From positions 1-64,000 of the forward strand of contig QJPP01001526.1 of the NCBI GenBank assembly GCA_003996215.1: a DNA stretch of 64,000 nucleotides, written 5' to 3'. Shown piece after piece: positions 22,731 through 34,677 of the stretch. Each line of letters begins with the position of its first letter. Position 1 is the first letter of the stretch. Under the pieces are notes generated by a model that made no database searches, was not told where the DNA came from, and saw only the letters and a program-made list of their open reading frames with translations. The DNA is from Jaltomata sinuosa (taxonomy: Eukaryota; Streptophyta; Magnoliopsida; Solanales; Solanaceae). The position numbers and the translations under genes were made by a program.

Positions 22731-23364
22731 GGTGCATACACAGATCTTCGTAACTCAGACCTCTCACCCCTCTAACGCCCTCCATATGTTGCAGTCTTCC
22801 GGTGACTTGCTCTAACTTTTCCGCCATGTTCTGTATTAACCGGTCCTTTTCAAAAAGCTCAGGCTCAGGCTGGTACTGGATGACAGGAGCGGTTTCCACA
22901 TATATGGGATTCAGGTTAGGATTTCCTAGGACGTGAGTATAGGTTATATTTGGAGGGGCTTGGGAATTTTGTGGAGCTGAGTGTGTGGGGTACTGTAGTG
23001 GTGGAGGACATTGGCTAGCTCTTGGTAGGGTATGTTGTAGGTTGTTTAGGGGTTGTGATGCGGGTATGGCTTGAGGTCTTGTGGAGGTATTGACATCAAC
23101 CGACGGGTCTTGAGGACTGTTCAAGGTAAAGGACAACTTGGCCAGGTTATGGAATTGCGCCAGTTCATCCTGTAAGTCAAGAATTTGCTGCTCTATTCAT
23201 AGGATTAGTTCATTCTGCTCTCCTCCAACACTTTCTGAGATTTCCTTACTCGTATCAACCCTTTTACTAGCACTATTGTCACCCATTTTATTCTTTCCTT
23301 CATGATTTGGACTTGGCGGAGGAGGAGGAGGAGTCCCTTTTGATCTAGTGTGATACCCCAGCAT
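22731..23364 (-). pseudogene. 5' part of Ogre gag, element A'
   Basis: Starts at ATG 23364 (MLGYHTRSK) and runs about 211 codons to the element B insertion. It has the proline run, GDNSAS, a TGA where element A has CGA (the residue before MEQ), a proline/glutamine-rich stretch, then NMAEKLEQVTGRLQ and LSYEDLCMH. The last motifs are typical of the gag N-terminal region in Solanaceae gypsy elements (from memory). The gag core would follow but is displaced. Confidence 0.78.
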
Positions 23365-23747
23365 GCACAAATCAACCTTTGGGAAAGGAGTAAAAAAACA
23401 AAATTAACAGAAACCAAGTTAGTAGTATGATATTTATTATAAAGAGATAAAGATAAACATATTGATTGCGAAAAATAAACGTCCTAAATGCAAGGAGCCT
23501 CGTTGAGCCAGAGGTAGGCCTAAAATGACACATATATGATTCATGATAATTTAATCCAAGCCAAGATTCAATATTAGTCGGAGTTTAGAGTTAGATAATA
23601 AACGAAGTAAACCATTTATTAAATCAAACTTTGATCTACTACAATCCTTTGCGAAAATGAAAAAAAAAGAAACAAAAGACAAAGAAGAAGAAAAACAATA
23701 AAGTAGAACTAGGGGAAAGCGGGGGATGACAAGGGAAAATCCTAAAT

Positions 23748-25085
23748 TCAAAAGCCTCCATTGTACTGGTTCAGAGATCTTGGATCAACTTGTGCCCACA
23801 TTGCAGGAGTGATATCATAGTGACGATTCAACAGCTTCTGCGCCCAGGTGGTCTCTTTTATATCTTCAAATCCATAGGGTTGTCCTAATTCGCTTAGCCG
23901 CACGTCCTCAGCATCCTCCAAAATCTACACATAGTATTCGGGTGCACAATAAGCCTGCTCGGTGCCCAAATTTACAGTCATCAACCCTTCCCATTGTTGA
24001 AGCAATTCTTTGGCCTTAGGAATTTCATATTTTGAGCCAAACTCAAGCTCATAACCTCCCATGTGAGCTCTTAGAGGTATGACTTGATTTCGTCCGAACT
24101 GGCGGAGTACTCGAACTGGGGTGTAAGGCTGGAGGCCCTTCAGCCCAATGAGCTCGATGTTGTAAAGCTCGTTGCTTCTTATGACAGTTGTGCGGGCAGG
24201 TAACCATGAATACTTCCACTGGATCTGATATCTTGAACGGGCTTTCATATAAGTAAACCAATCTTTGGTATCCACAGGAGAATTGAACTTGATCATCCTT
24301 TGAGTATGGGTGTCGATCTTGTTTCCCATTCCCGTCAGAATGTCTATCAAGTTGGGTCGTTTGTAAAAGTGCTCAACGGCCCATAGCTGAAGCAGAAGGT
24401 TACACCCTTCGAAGAACATCTTACCCCTAGAGCACCTGGACAGTGCCCTAAATATCTCAGCAAGAATCATGGGTACCAAGGTGACCTCCATATTATCAAT
24501 ACCACGCCATAAAGCTTGAACCACCGAACTAAGGCAAGTATCAATCTTACCATTCTCCTTTGGAAACACTAGAGTGCCTAGCAAGGCTATGGAAAAAGCA
24601 TTCAGTCGCTTTTTTTCCTATTTCTCATCAGAACAAGAGAACTCTTTTTGAAACACCTTATGACCATCCCTGCAGCCAAAGCTCTCGTACAAGAAATCCA
24701 AAGAAATCCAGTCAAAGTCTAAACAAGCTAGTTTGAGATTATTTTTCAATCCGAGATGATGCAGAAACTTTTTCCCAGATTGTTTGCGAGGCAAGATCAA
24801 CCCTCTATTTTGGTACCGCAACTCAGTGAACCCTCCAATCTCTTCCACAGTAGGTGTTAACTCAAAATCGCTGAACTTGAAAACTACCATTTCAGGGTCC
24901 AAGAATTGCAACAAAGCCTTGATCAAATACCGATCTGGAGCTACATAAATCAAAGAGGTGAGGAAGACCAGGGACCGACCAATCTCCTTACCATGTTCCT
25001 TCTTCATATCTTCCCACCATCTCCTTAATTTGTGGGGAACACCCACAATCATCCTAGTGTTGGGAAATACCGGTGTGCCTTCCAT
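23748..25085 (-). pseudogene. Ogre ORF1 protein (DUF7745-like), element A'
   Basis: About 445 codons from ATG 25085 (MEGTPVFPNT) to 23748, broken by in-frame TAG at 24618-24620 and 23925-23927. Visible motifs in order: HKLRRWWEDMKKEHG, LIKALLQFLDPEMVVFKFSD, ELTPTVEEIGGF, NAFSIALLGTLVFPKENGKI, ILAEIFRALSRC, YTPVRVLRQFGRNQ, MWAQVDPRSLNQYNGGF. This fits the extra ORF1 ahead of gag that marks Ogre/Tat elements, related to plant-mobile or DUF7745-type domains. Biochemical role unknown. An upstream in-frame Met (25136) is possible. Confidence 0.78.
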
Positions 25086-26240
25086 TCTACAGCCTGAAAG
25101 AGAAACAAAATAAACTTTTCTAAACTTCTTTTTCATATTAAACTGGCTTGGATTAATTTGTCATGATCACTTAGCACAAAATATGATTATTTGTCTTTGG
25201 GTTGATGGGAACCCTTTGACAATAGTGAGGCTACTAATTTCGTGGGTTGACCCCTAGGGCCAAACCACTTATGGTTGATGCATGCATGACTTATATAAAG
25301 GGGTGGATACAGCACTATCCTAAGTTTCTAATATTTGAATAGACACGGACTCAAGGCTTTTCTATGCGAGAAGGCACGTGGTCACACGGTAGCAAAACTA
25401 TCCGCTCACCCCATGTCTATGCCGACTCTCTAAAATTGATAGTTGAAAGAATTTTGGAGAAGTGCAAAGGCACAACTCATGTGTATAGTGTGTGAAAGTG
25501 TGAAGTTTCCAAGTGGGGGGAAGTATGAGCGGAATGACAGTTATTGAAAGAAGTAACATGTAGCATATAAGGAAAAGCAGTAACGCGTTGGACAGTTAAG
25601 GAAAGCAGCAAAAATAAATAACTAAATCAATAGAAAAACTTAAAAGCATATAATGGGTGAGCAGGGATCAAACATAAAACAAATAGACTATCTAGGGGAA
25701 CGACTAAATAAAAATGGTAAGCAATTAACATGGAAATACGAAAACAGAGTATAAGAAGACAACTAATCATGCTAAACTTAATCATAAACATACAAGGAGA
25801 AACAAAGAACAACACATTGATCATGACAAAAACACACATATTTAAAAATAATTAAAACATACCAAAATTATTTTAACAAGACAAATAAAGAGGGAAAAGA
25901 AAAGGGAGGTTCAAAATGAAAATATTATTTTAAAAAGTTACACAGAAGAAAGAAAACATAATTTTATCCATAATTTTATACGAATAAATTAAAATATTCT
26001 AAACATGAAAAATAGGCCTATTATTAACAAAATCAAATAGAAAGAAAATTCTACGTATAAAAATTACTATTTATAAAAAGAAAAATTAAACAAGGGGTGT
26101 ACAAAACAAAAACAGATAATTTATTTGAAGAAATAAATCAAAGAAACGGAAAACAGTTAATTATGAAAAAGAAAAGAAAAAGATAACAATCACAAAATTC
26201 CACATAAACAAAAAATCCGTAATGGTTAGAACCTAAGTAT
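25086..26240 (-). other. 5' leader of element A'
   Basis: This A-rich untranslated stretch parallels 5625-6474 of element A. No gene was seen. Confidence 0.6.
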
Positions 26241-26258
26241 TCTCTAGCAGAATCGTCA
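26241..26258 (-). other. Decayed primer binding site of element A'
   Basis: The minus strand reads TGACGATTCTGCTAGAGA, an altered form of the element A site, three bases inside the LTR end. Confidence 0.65.
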
Positions 26259-26261
26259 TTC

Positions 26262-29200
26262 TGTCGCGCCTCATTTATCTCGCAAAAAGCGGGTCATCGA
26301 TGTGATAACTCTTTTTTAGAATTAAAGAGTGGTGAAGAGTCGCCACCTAACGAATTAAGGTGTGTTAGGGCACCATTCTAACTAACTACGATTAAATTAA
26401 TTAAGGTCTACGTCACCAGAAAATGGGTAAGGGTTCAAGTTACCTCAAAAGGAAGGTGTTAAGCACCTTTCGAGGTCCACAAATGTGGGTTCCTACCGGA
26501 TTCATTATTTATGTGAGGAAACATGTGATAAGCAAAGGTCAAACTAATAAATTCAAGAAAACTTTATTTTAAAAAAATAGGTAAATTAAGCTAATTATTA
26601 ATAAAATCTAGGTGAGAAAAGATTAGCATGCTAAATACAATTAAAATAAATAAAGAAAGAAAGAAATTCAGATAAGCGAGAAGACAGAATTGACACAACA
26701 AATATAAAGAAAATAACCTAATTATTAAGTGATTTAATTAATACTACCCCAAACACATAAGAGCATAAGAAATAAACTTAGGTTAATTTTAACATATTCG
26801 GATCAGCGCCTGGCTTATTTACCGAAGTTAATTTCAAAGTCATTGTCATTTTTGCTCGGGTCAATTTATATCATATCTGTCTATCTACCCACCTAAGTTG
26901 GTTATTAAGATTATTTTACCTAAGTGCGTACTAAAGAAATGAGAAATATCTAACACGTCTTAAGATGCTTACCCGTCCCAACTTAATGTGCAAGAGGCAT
27001 TTGGACTTACTATTTGGATATGGGTCTAGACAAATAAAATCGTAGGTTTCCTAATTACACACGGGGTTAAGCGTCATACAGAACATACCAAGGACTTTTT
27101 AAAACAAGTAGCATATAATGGTCTCAAGTAGGCCTCACAATTCATACAATTAACATTTTTATGTAGTTAAACCTATGAGCATGCTATCTAGGGATTGAGA
27201 TAGGCAGGAATAAACTTGACTTAGACTTATAGGCATGATGACTAATTAATGCAAAAAACTAATTTTAACATGCTGAAAATGATTTGAGCATGCTGAACTG
27301 AATTTAAACCGATTTTAAACATGCTGACGCAGATTATTTATTGGACATGATAATTAATTTCATTACTGATAAAACAAGTTTAAAACATACCATCATAGTT
27401 ATTAGCTTACATGCAGGAACAGATTTAGGCAATTGATTATTTAAGACACTAAATAAATGAATTTTTTAATCCTATAACATGGCCACTAGTTAGTTTAAAT
27501 GCTAAAATATACTGAACCAGGTTTAACATTCTGAAACAGTTTCTAAAATGATGAACTAATTTTAACATGATGAAACGATTTTAACTTGCTGAAACAATTT
27601 CAACGTGCTGAATCCTATAGGCATGATTTCTAGTCGTGTTATATGCAGAAACTGAATTAACCCTATAGGCATGCTATCTAAAATACACAAAACACTGATG
27701 CTAAAATTGATTGTTAAACTAGACATGATTCTGATTTTGTTTAAAAGATGAAGCTGATTTTAAACATGGTAACTAGCTTTGTTTTTTATATGCTGAAACT
27801 GATTTTTTTACATAACTAGCTAACTATCATAAACCCTGAAATATATTTAACTTATAAACATGGCAACTAAACAGAATTGAAAACTAGTTTTAAGCCATAG
27901 AGCATGGTAATTAATTTTAAAGCTGAAACAAACTTACCTATAGGCATGTTTTCTAGGCGTTTTCAAACAATATCTAAGGCAAATAGCACGTAGTTTGCCC
28001 CTCTCCCATCGCAGTCCTCTAAAGTATTTCATTTGTCGTCAGAGTTTTACAATAAATTATTACAGACCGAAATAATGAATAGAATTTAAAGCTAAAGTAC
28101 AGGTTGTCCCAATACTCAGAAATCCTGGTCCCGAATGACTCTTCACCATCTCTAATCAGAACCTGTTAAGCATGTAAACGTAGGATTCGGAGGATCTCAT
28201 TGCATCCCATAAGACCGTCCCTGACATGTCAGAGTTCCTGAGGATCTCAAGGATCCTAGGCAGTGCTTATGTCAGGGAATACGGGTGTGTTAGGACCTCC
28301 GTTCTCCACCAAATGCCATGAAGCCAAACCAAGATGAACCCAAATATAATCATACGAATAGCCAGCAATACTATAAAGAAATACGTCCCTTTTTACAAGT
28401 AACATTGATTCATAACTAAGGCATATAAATAAAAGAAAGAAAAGAACGGATCAAGCAAACAACAAGGCATAAATTCTATAGGCATGCTGTCTACCGATTC
28501 AATACACATATATCAAGAGTTTCCATGGATAAACATAGATGGACTAGAGAGCATATCTTAAACTACAAGGAATCATACATTTGAATTGAGATTTGCTTCG
28601 ATAGGAACTAACCAGTTAGCCGTAAACATAAGAAAATATATAAGCTCCGACCTTTAGCAATCAGTATTCTCAACCAAGAAGAGAAGTTTTCTTTAGAATA
28701 TGAGAGTAGTAGATGTAAAGGTCTCCGCTGCAATAAAGGGGGATGGGACTGTTTATATAGTGGTGAATTGTAAGTAAAAGATAAAAAGAAAGTTATCTCA
28801 GAGATCAATTAAAAGAATTCTTTCCTTAAAGAGGTTGATAGAATCAATTAAAGGTAGCAAATCATTCAACTTTATCATAATTATCCTAATAAAATCATGA
28901 TAACTAGATAAAAGGGAGCAAATCAGTATTCAAGAGAAACAATCAAAGGGGAATAACTCTTAAACAGAGCCAAATCAATTAGGAGCACATTATCAGGATT
29001 ACCATAATTAGGGAGGAATTAACATTGAGACAATTGGTTAAGGGAGGGAAAATATTCAGAAAACCAATCAAGAGGATTATTTCCTTAAGCAGATGAGCCA
29101 TACAATATTCAGAAATAGATAGGTAGCATAGCTGTCATAGACATACAAGGAGAAAGGATACTAAATCATGGGTAATCAAATAACGAGCAAAGAGAATCCT

Positions 29201-30152
29201 AAATTCATAATCAATCAATGAATGAAAATAACAAGGCGCATAAATTTCTAGACATGAATATAGGAGAGAATGAGATGGAGTAGATGAAGCTCGTAATGAA
29301 ATCCCCATTAAAATCATGCCAGACTTGTAACAATCCGTCATTTAAATCTTTATCAGCACCCACCGGAGATGGGAGGCACGGCTGGTCATCGCTGGAACGA
29401 GCGGCGCAGGGTTCTCCGGTGGTGAGGACTTTGGGATTGAGAGGAAATGGTGGAGTAGTTGGTTGGAGGAGAATGTGAAGGGAGAGAGAAAGAGAGAAGG
29501 GAGAGAGGATGGGGCGGCGGCTGATGGGTTTGGAGAAGTGGTGGAAATGAAGTTAGGGTTTGGGGGGTTTGTAATTAAAAGGGAAAGAAATGGGTGGACC
29601 AATCTGGACCGTTGATCGCATCTGATCAACGATTGAGATTAGATCCTATGCGGATCGAATCATGGAGCAGATCAAGCGGGTTTGAGTAATTGAAATTGGA
29701 TTTAGGATTTAAAATTAAGCCAAATTGGTCTAATTTAAGGCTAGAATTGAAATGAATTGGATAGAAAGGGGCTAGAATTTAAATAATTTGAGATTGAAAT
29801 TGAATTCGGACTACTATTTAATAAATAAACTACCACGTATATATAATTTAAAATAATAATTAACGATAATTATTAAAAGAGAATATTATTTAACATTATT
29901 AAATATATTTTTTGCACGTAAAATTAATGACATTTAATAATATACGAAATTTACGATGATATAACATTAATTAAAAGTATTTATAACTTATTATATATGA
30001 ATTTAGAAAGTGTCAGGGTAATGATAAAACACATAATTTATTTAGTAAATAAAAGTAAAACATAAAGAAAATTAATTTTTTTTTAAAAAACAAATAACTA
30101 GTAAAATAACAGCCCGAGAGAGGTGTAGGGAGGTCAAAATTGTGTGTCAACA
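26262..30152 (-). repeat. 5' LTR of element A' (3.9 kb)
   Basis: The + strand begins TGTCGCGCC and ends GTGTGTCAACA. It is alignable with the element A LTR but diverged and about 0.5 kb shorter. It keeps the CCTATAGGCATG motif zone (about 27170-27960), the promoter-type hairpin (29601-29640) and a G-rich leader-like zone (29360-29560). Confidence 0.85.
29601..29640. promoter_or_regulatory. LTR hairpin palindrome of element A'
   Basis: The arms share the core CGTTGATC / GATCAACG around a 6-base loop (GCATCT), as in element A, despite divergence of the flanks. Confidence 0.45.
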
Positions 30153-30886
30153 CTGACCTTATCTTTTCCTCTATGAGAATGATGGTGCTAGCCAAAATGA
30201 TGTAATCTCGATTCATGCGGCAAACATGGATTAGGGCTTAGCCGGTCGAGCGTTGATCGGACCCACATAGCCCATGGTATTTAAATGGAAGTCGGTGATA
30301 CCATCTAGTTCAGAAGTAATGTTAATAAATAATTTTTGAGGAATGTTTTAAGTACTTGCCCCATATTTTGTTTACAATTATGATTTATGTCACAATTCTT
30401 ATGACTTGCTTTATAAATTGTATTGTTCCTTCCCCTGGGTTGCATGCCAGTACTCATCATACTGACCGTCCTCGGATGCTACATCTTTTTATGATGTAGG
30501 TTCCAAGACACTTTCTTATGGTACTGTGCAGCATTAGGATCGTTCGGGAGAATGTCAGCAAGTGGTGAGCCCTCCATCTTTCAGAAGGTGATTTATATTT
30601 TTATTTTGACTCTGATTTTTAGTTATGGTATTATTGGGGTCATGTTCGAGCACTGATATTTCATTCTTATGTTAGAGGCTTCGTGGACTTATGTAGATGC
30701 TATTTTGATTATTTTATTCTCAACACTTGGTAAACTCTATATATTATTAAATCATTTTCTCATATGGGTCTTTCTTCTACAAATATTGTATGGAATATGC
30801 TCATGATGTTATGCTAAGGGGTCTTCTCGGGCCTTTATTGGTCTGGGGTGCCTGTTACGTCCAGGGCCTGATCTCGGGGCGTGACA
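30153..30886 (+). repeat. 5' LTR of element C, right-hand part
   Basis: Matches 36094-36830. The first about 1.4 kb of this LTR is displaced to the left by element A'. The presumed target duplication of A' is CTGAC at 30153-30157. Confidence 0.82.
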
Positions 30887-30890
30887 AACT

Positions 30891-30904
30891 TGGTATCAGA
30901 GCAT
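30891..30904 (+). other. Primer binding site of element C (initiator tRNA-Met)
   Basis: TGGTATCAGAGCAT begins four bases after the LTR end. Confidence 0.85.
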
Positions 30905-33900
30905 GGTTCATGGTCCTAGGGTGTCTATGAAGCAGTGTCCAATAGAGTCTTGCTTATGGGTGTGTTGTGCACCACACTTATAATCAAGAGGCTATAGGGC
31001 ATTTAGGAAATGTTTCATATTCTTTCATACTCCAGATCGTGCAAAAGTGTTGTCCATAAGAAACTTATCCAGATTCCTTCTCTGCTCTAACTCTGTTGAT
31101 TACGCCTTACCTTCGAGGTGCTAGAAGTACAAAGCTCAGACTCCTTATGATGTAATTCTATCAGGTTGAGTCATCAAAAAGGTTACAAAACTACACAAGG
31201 ACTTGAGAGGAGTCCATTAGTGCGTCAACGTCTATTAATTCTAAGTGTAAACCCCTGTCTTCATGAATTATGCATTTGAGCCAAGGTAAGACGTATTTTC
31301 AAACCTTTTCAAAAACTTTATTGCAGTTGTCATGTGTAAAGGGGATAGGGATGTATGCGAGTGTTGGGATAGTATTTCCACCCAAGAGAAATTATAAATT
31401 AGGGTGTTATGAGATATGAGTAGTGAAATCATCCCAAGGCTAGGGATATATGGAGTCACGAGTTTAGGAGTCAGAGAGTGCAGGTAGTAAATGATCGAAA
31501 ATGTAGCTCGAGTCTTGTACCCATTAAGGGAGTGATAGAGGTGGTATCCCGTATGGTATGAGTTCTAGTGTAGCAAGATTAGCAAATTTTGTGGAAATTG
31601 GTACAAGTAGAGTGGTTAGTTAAGATGTTATGTTTAATTATTTGAAATAGGGAAGGAACTTATGGTGGCTTGCTATTGTAGCAGTATAGACCCATTTTAG
31701 GTTGTGGATGTAAGGATAGAGCGATTAAGAGGTTGAAAATTTGGGCTTCAATTTGGGGAATTCGGAGAGGGAGACTTAGTAATGTTTATAGAACTTTGAA
31801 GATAGTTTAAATGTATGTGTGGGTAAGTAGATATGATGTGAGAAAGAATAGCGTACTAATAGACTGTAATGGGTTATATTGTAAGATTAAGATCGACTAT
31901 TCTTATCATGTGGTTTTAGTAGACCCAGAGTTTCTTGAATTTTATCTAGTAGTTGTGAGCCAATAAAATAGGTGGAAAGATGTGTTATGGATGTTAAGGT
32001 GCAGTGGTAATGTTGTAAGGGAGATTGTGCTTGTAAGCCATAGTTATGTTGAGGAGGTAGTTAAGATCGACCACTCTGTCAAAGTTTTGGTGGATTAGTG
32101 TTTCTTGATTTATTTATTTTTCACCTAGAAGTTGTAATCCCGAACATCATGCTAAGTTGTGATGTTAATTTTATAAGGCTGATCTAGTAGGCTTGACATG
32201 GTGTGTGAAAGAGCTAAGGTTGATAAATTAGGGAATATTAGAATGTGTAAGCATGAGATATACATGAGAACTAGTGTTGAAACAGTAAATTGTGGCTAAG
32301 TCATTAGATGAATAAGAGCCTTGAGTTATAAGAATGAGTTGAACCAGAGGTAATACGATGAAAGAGTGGTTTTAATATTGTTAACTGCTAGGTGTTCCTG
32401 ATTAGTGTTGTTAAGTTTCTTCATATGGAGGAGACTAAGTAGTTATTATTTGGTATTCTTTGGAATAAAATTAAGGGAATTATAGATCTAAAGGGGTGTT
32501 GTTGAGCCTCTTGGTATAATTTTAATATTTTGTTGAATTGGGTGAATATGAGATTAGAGGTTTAATGGTAGTAGACTAAGGAGTGGATAATAGATCGTTA
32601 GGTATTAGAGAATGTGGATGTGTGTGCCCAAGGGAGCTAAGTGTTAATTCTACGGCTACAGAGGTTATTATAAGTTAAGGATAGTGTCACTGAAGAGAAT
32701 GGCCTAGAAAGAAGTGCGTATTTTTCCAGATATAATGCTTGGGTGAGATTAACATTCATGTGTATAGTGACACCCCGCAGGGCTTAGTATTGTACTCATA
32801 GATCTTTTTACAGCATAGGTTCGCAGGCCTATGATAGTGACCTTTGAGCTAAGGGGGAGATGATGAGGTGTTGAACCAAGGAAAAATCTTGAGTTGCTAG
32901 TGGTGATGAGTTTCATAAAAGAGTTGAAATGCCTACCATAGTGGCCCATACTTATTCTAGCATATTCTTTATACTTCAGGTTAAGAGGACACTCTACTCA
33001 TGTCTTATGCCTTTAGACCATCTCTATATCGGAGGACCGAATTCTCTATGTATTCTCCTATCCATGCTCTGTCCTTTGAACTGGAAGTGATAGTATCTCT
33101 CAGCAATATAAATATTTCTCTAAGGTTCTACGGATCCAAGATCTATGTTACGATGCTCATGATCTATGAACCCATATATCTCACGTTATGCTCAGTCCTA
33201 TAAACTCAAGCTTCGTGATATATCCAATATGGCTATTGAAATCATGCTACATTGTGTACATACTCAAATCAGAATTCTTGAAAGATTTGTGCTTTTGATT
33301 TTCTTATTCTAAGACCTGTGCACGTCCACTTTTGATGGTTATGGAGGATTATGGCATATCTATACTCAGAACAACCCTCAGTTCATGTCTTGTGCGCTCA
33401 GTATATATGAAGTACCCGTTCTCATTGCACCAGATTCCCCAGATCTCATCTGGCATGACAAGGTCACGCTAAGTATAAGTCAAGATTGAACAATATTCAC
33501 GTATCCCCAATTCTCATGCTCTTATTAAATATGTTCAGTTCATACTCTATGTTTGTGGTCAAAAGTTAATCCTCTGTTTGTAGGTCATGAAGTTCATTCT
33601 CTCAATCTATTCCTTCAGTAATGTTTAGTTTATGTCTGGTCAACTGTCAGTAAAGAAAACTAGGCAGTGATATAGATGGAAGGTTGGGGAGGTTCCCTTT
33701 TTAGTGGTGGCTACGGTGTGATTGTGTCACCTAAGTTGTTGAATGTGGATGAGGTGCGAAATGAGGATTATTATGTGAAATAGTAAGCTGGGAAGATATG
33801 ATGTGTCTCCTTGTAGAAGTAAGAGAATTTCTGATTGTGGGGATGCTTGAGAGAATTCTTTGATAGTTTAGCTATATATAAGCCGGGAAGAGAATATAGT

Positions 33901-34677
33901 AATAGGCTTGAATATGATGTTGGATGCTTGTGGGAAATTGCTTCTTATGGAAAGTGACTTCTTGTTAAAAGCTTGAGCTTGATTGATTAAGGTGATAAGG
34001 AGAAGTAGTATTCTTGGAGGATAAATCTACATGTAAAAAGAGACTTTGGCATGTTTAGAATAAACCTAAGGGTTGATCACGTTTAGGGAAGAAGGTTTCT
34101 ATATAGGTATGGCGTATAAAATCTCAAAATTCACACTAGTAGGATCACGTTAGGTGTAGCACTTTATGCCTTCAAGTTAGGCTTGAACAGGGTGAAAGCA
34201 AGATGTTAGATGCAAACTTTAGTAGACATATACGCCAATATGAAGACTTCAAGTCGCAAGGGGTGATGTGTAGTATTCGGAGGAGGTTATATAGTTGAAA
34301 GGTGTTGCTAAATCTAAGGGTTATTATCCATATCATTTAAGGTGAGGATACTTCTATTTATACGTCCAAAACCTTATTTCATGCCATTTATCAATATTAA
34401 TTCATGCTTATGATTTTCAAAATTTCATGTCGTACATTAGTATGATCATGTTCCATAAAACTTATGTCCTAGATCATGTCTATGTCAAGTCTCATATGTC
34501 TCATGATTCCTACTCTCACGTTTTGCTTGATGTAATCATAAATGCCTCTTGATGTCTTTCTATCTTTGTTTAGAAGAGAATTCTTGATGTGAAGTTATAG
34601 CCTTTATTTCCTTACTTGTATGGCTTTAATAAGTCCCTACTCATCATTCGAGGACGAATGATCCCAAGGGGAGATAT
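30905..34677 (+). other. Internal region of element C, no gene recognised
   Basis: 3.8 kb with stop codons in all frames. The first 150 bases resemble the usual leader of Solanaceae gypsy elements. The end (CGAGGACGAATG ... AAGGGGAGATA) is a likely polypurine tract next to the 3' LTR. I could not identify gag, protease, RT or integrase. Confidence 0.6.

Larger units (their letters stand above)
22731..30152 (-). mobile_element. Element A': older Ogre/Tat-type retrotransposon, interrupted
   Basis: Read on the minus strand: 5' LTR (30152-26262), decayed primer site, leader, ORF1 and the start of gag, then cut at 22731 by element B. The rest lies outside the window. It shares LTR ends, ORF1 and gag with element A but has several nonsense changes and a diverged LTR, so it is older. 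It is inserted in the 5' LTR of element C. Confidence 0.87.
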
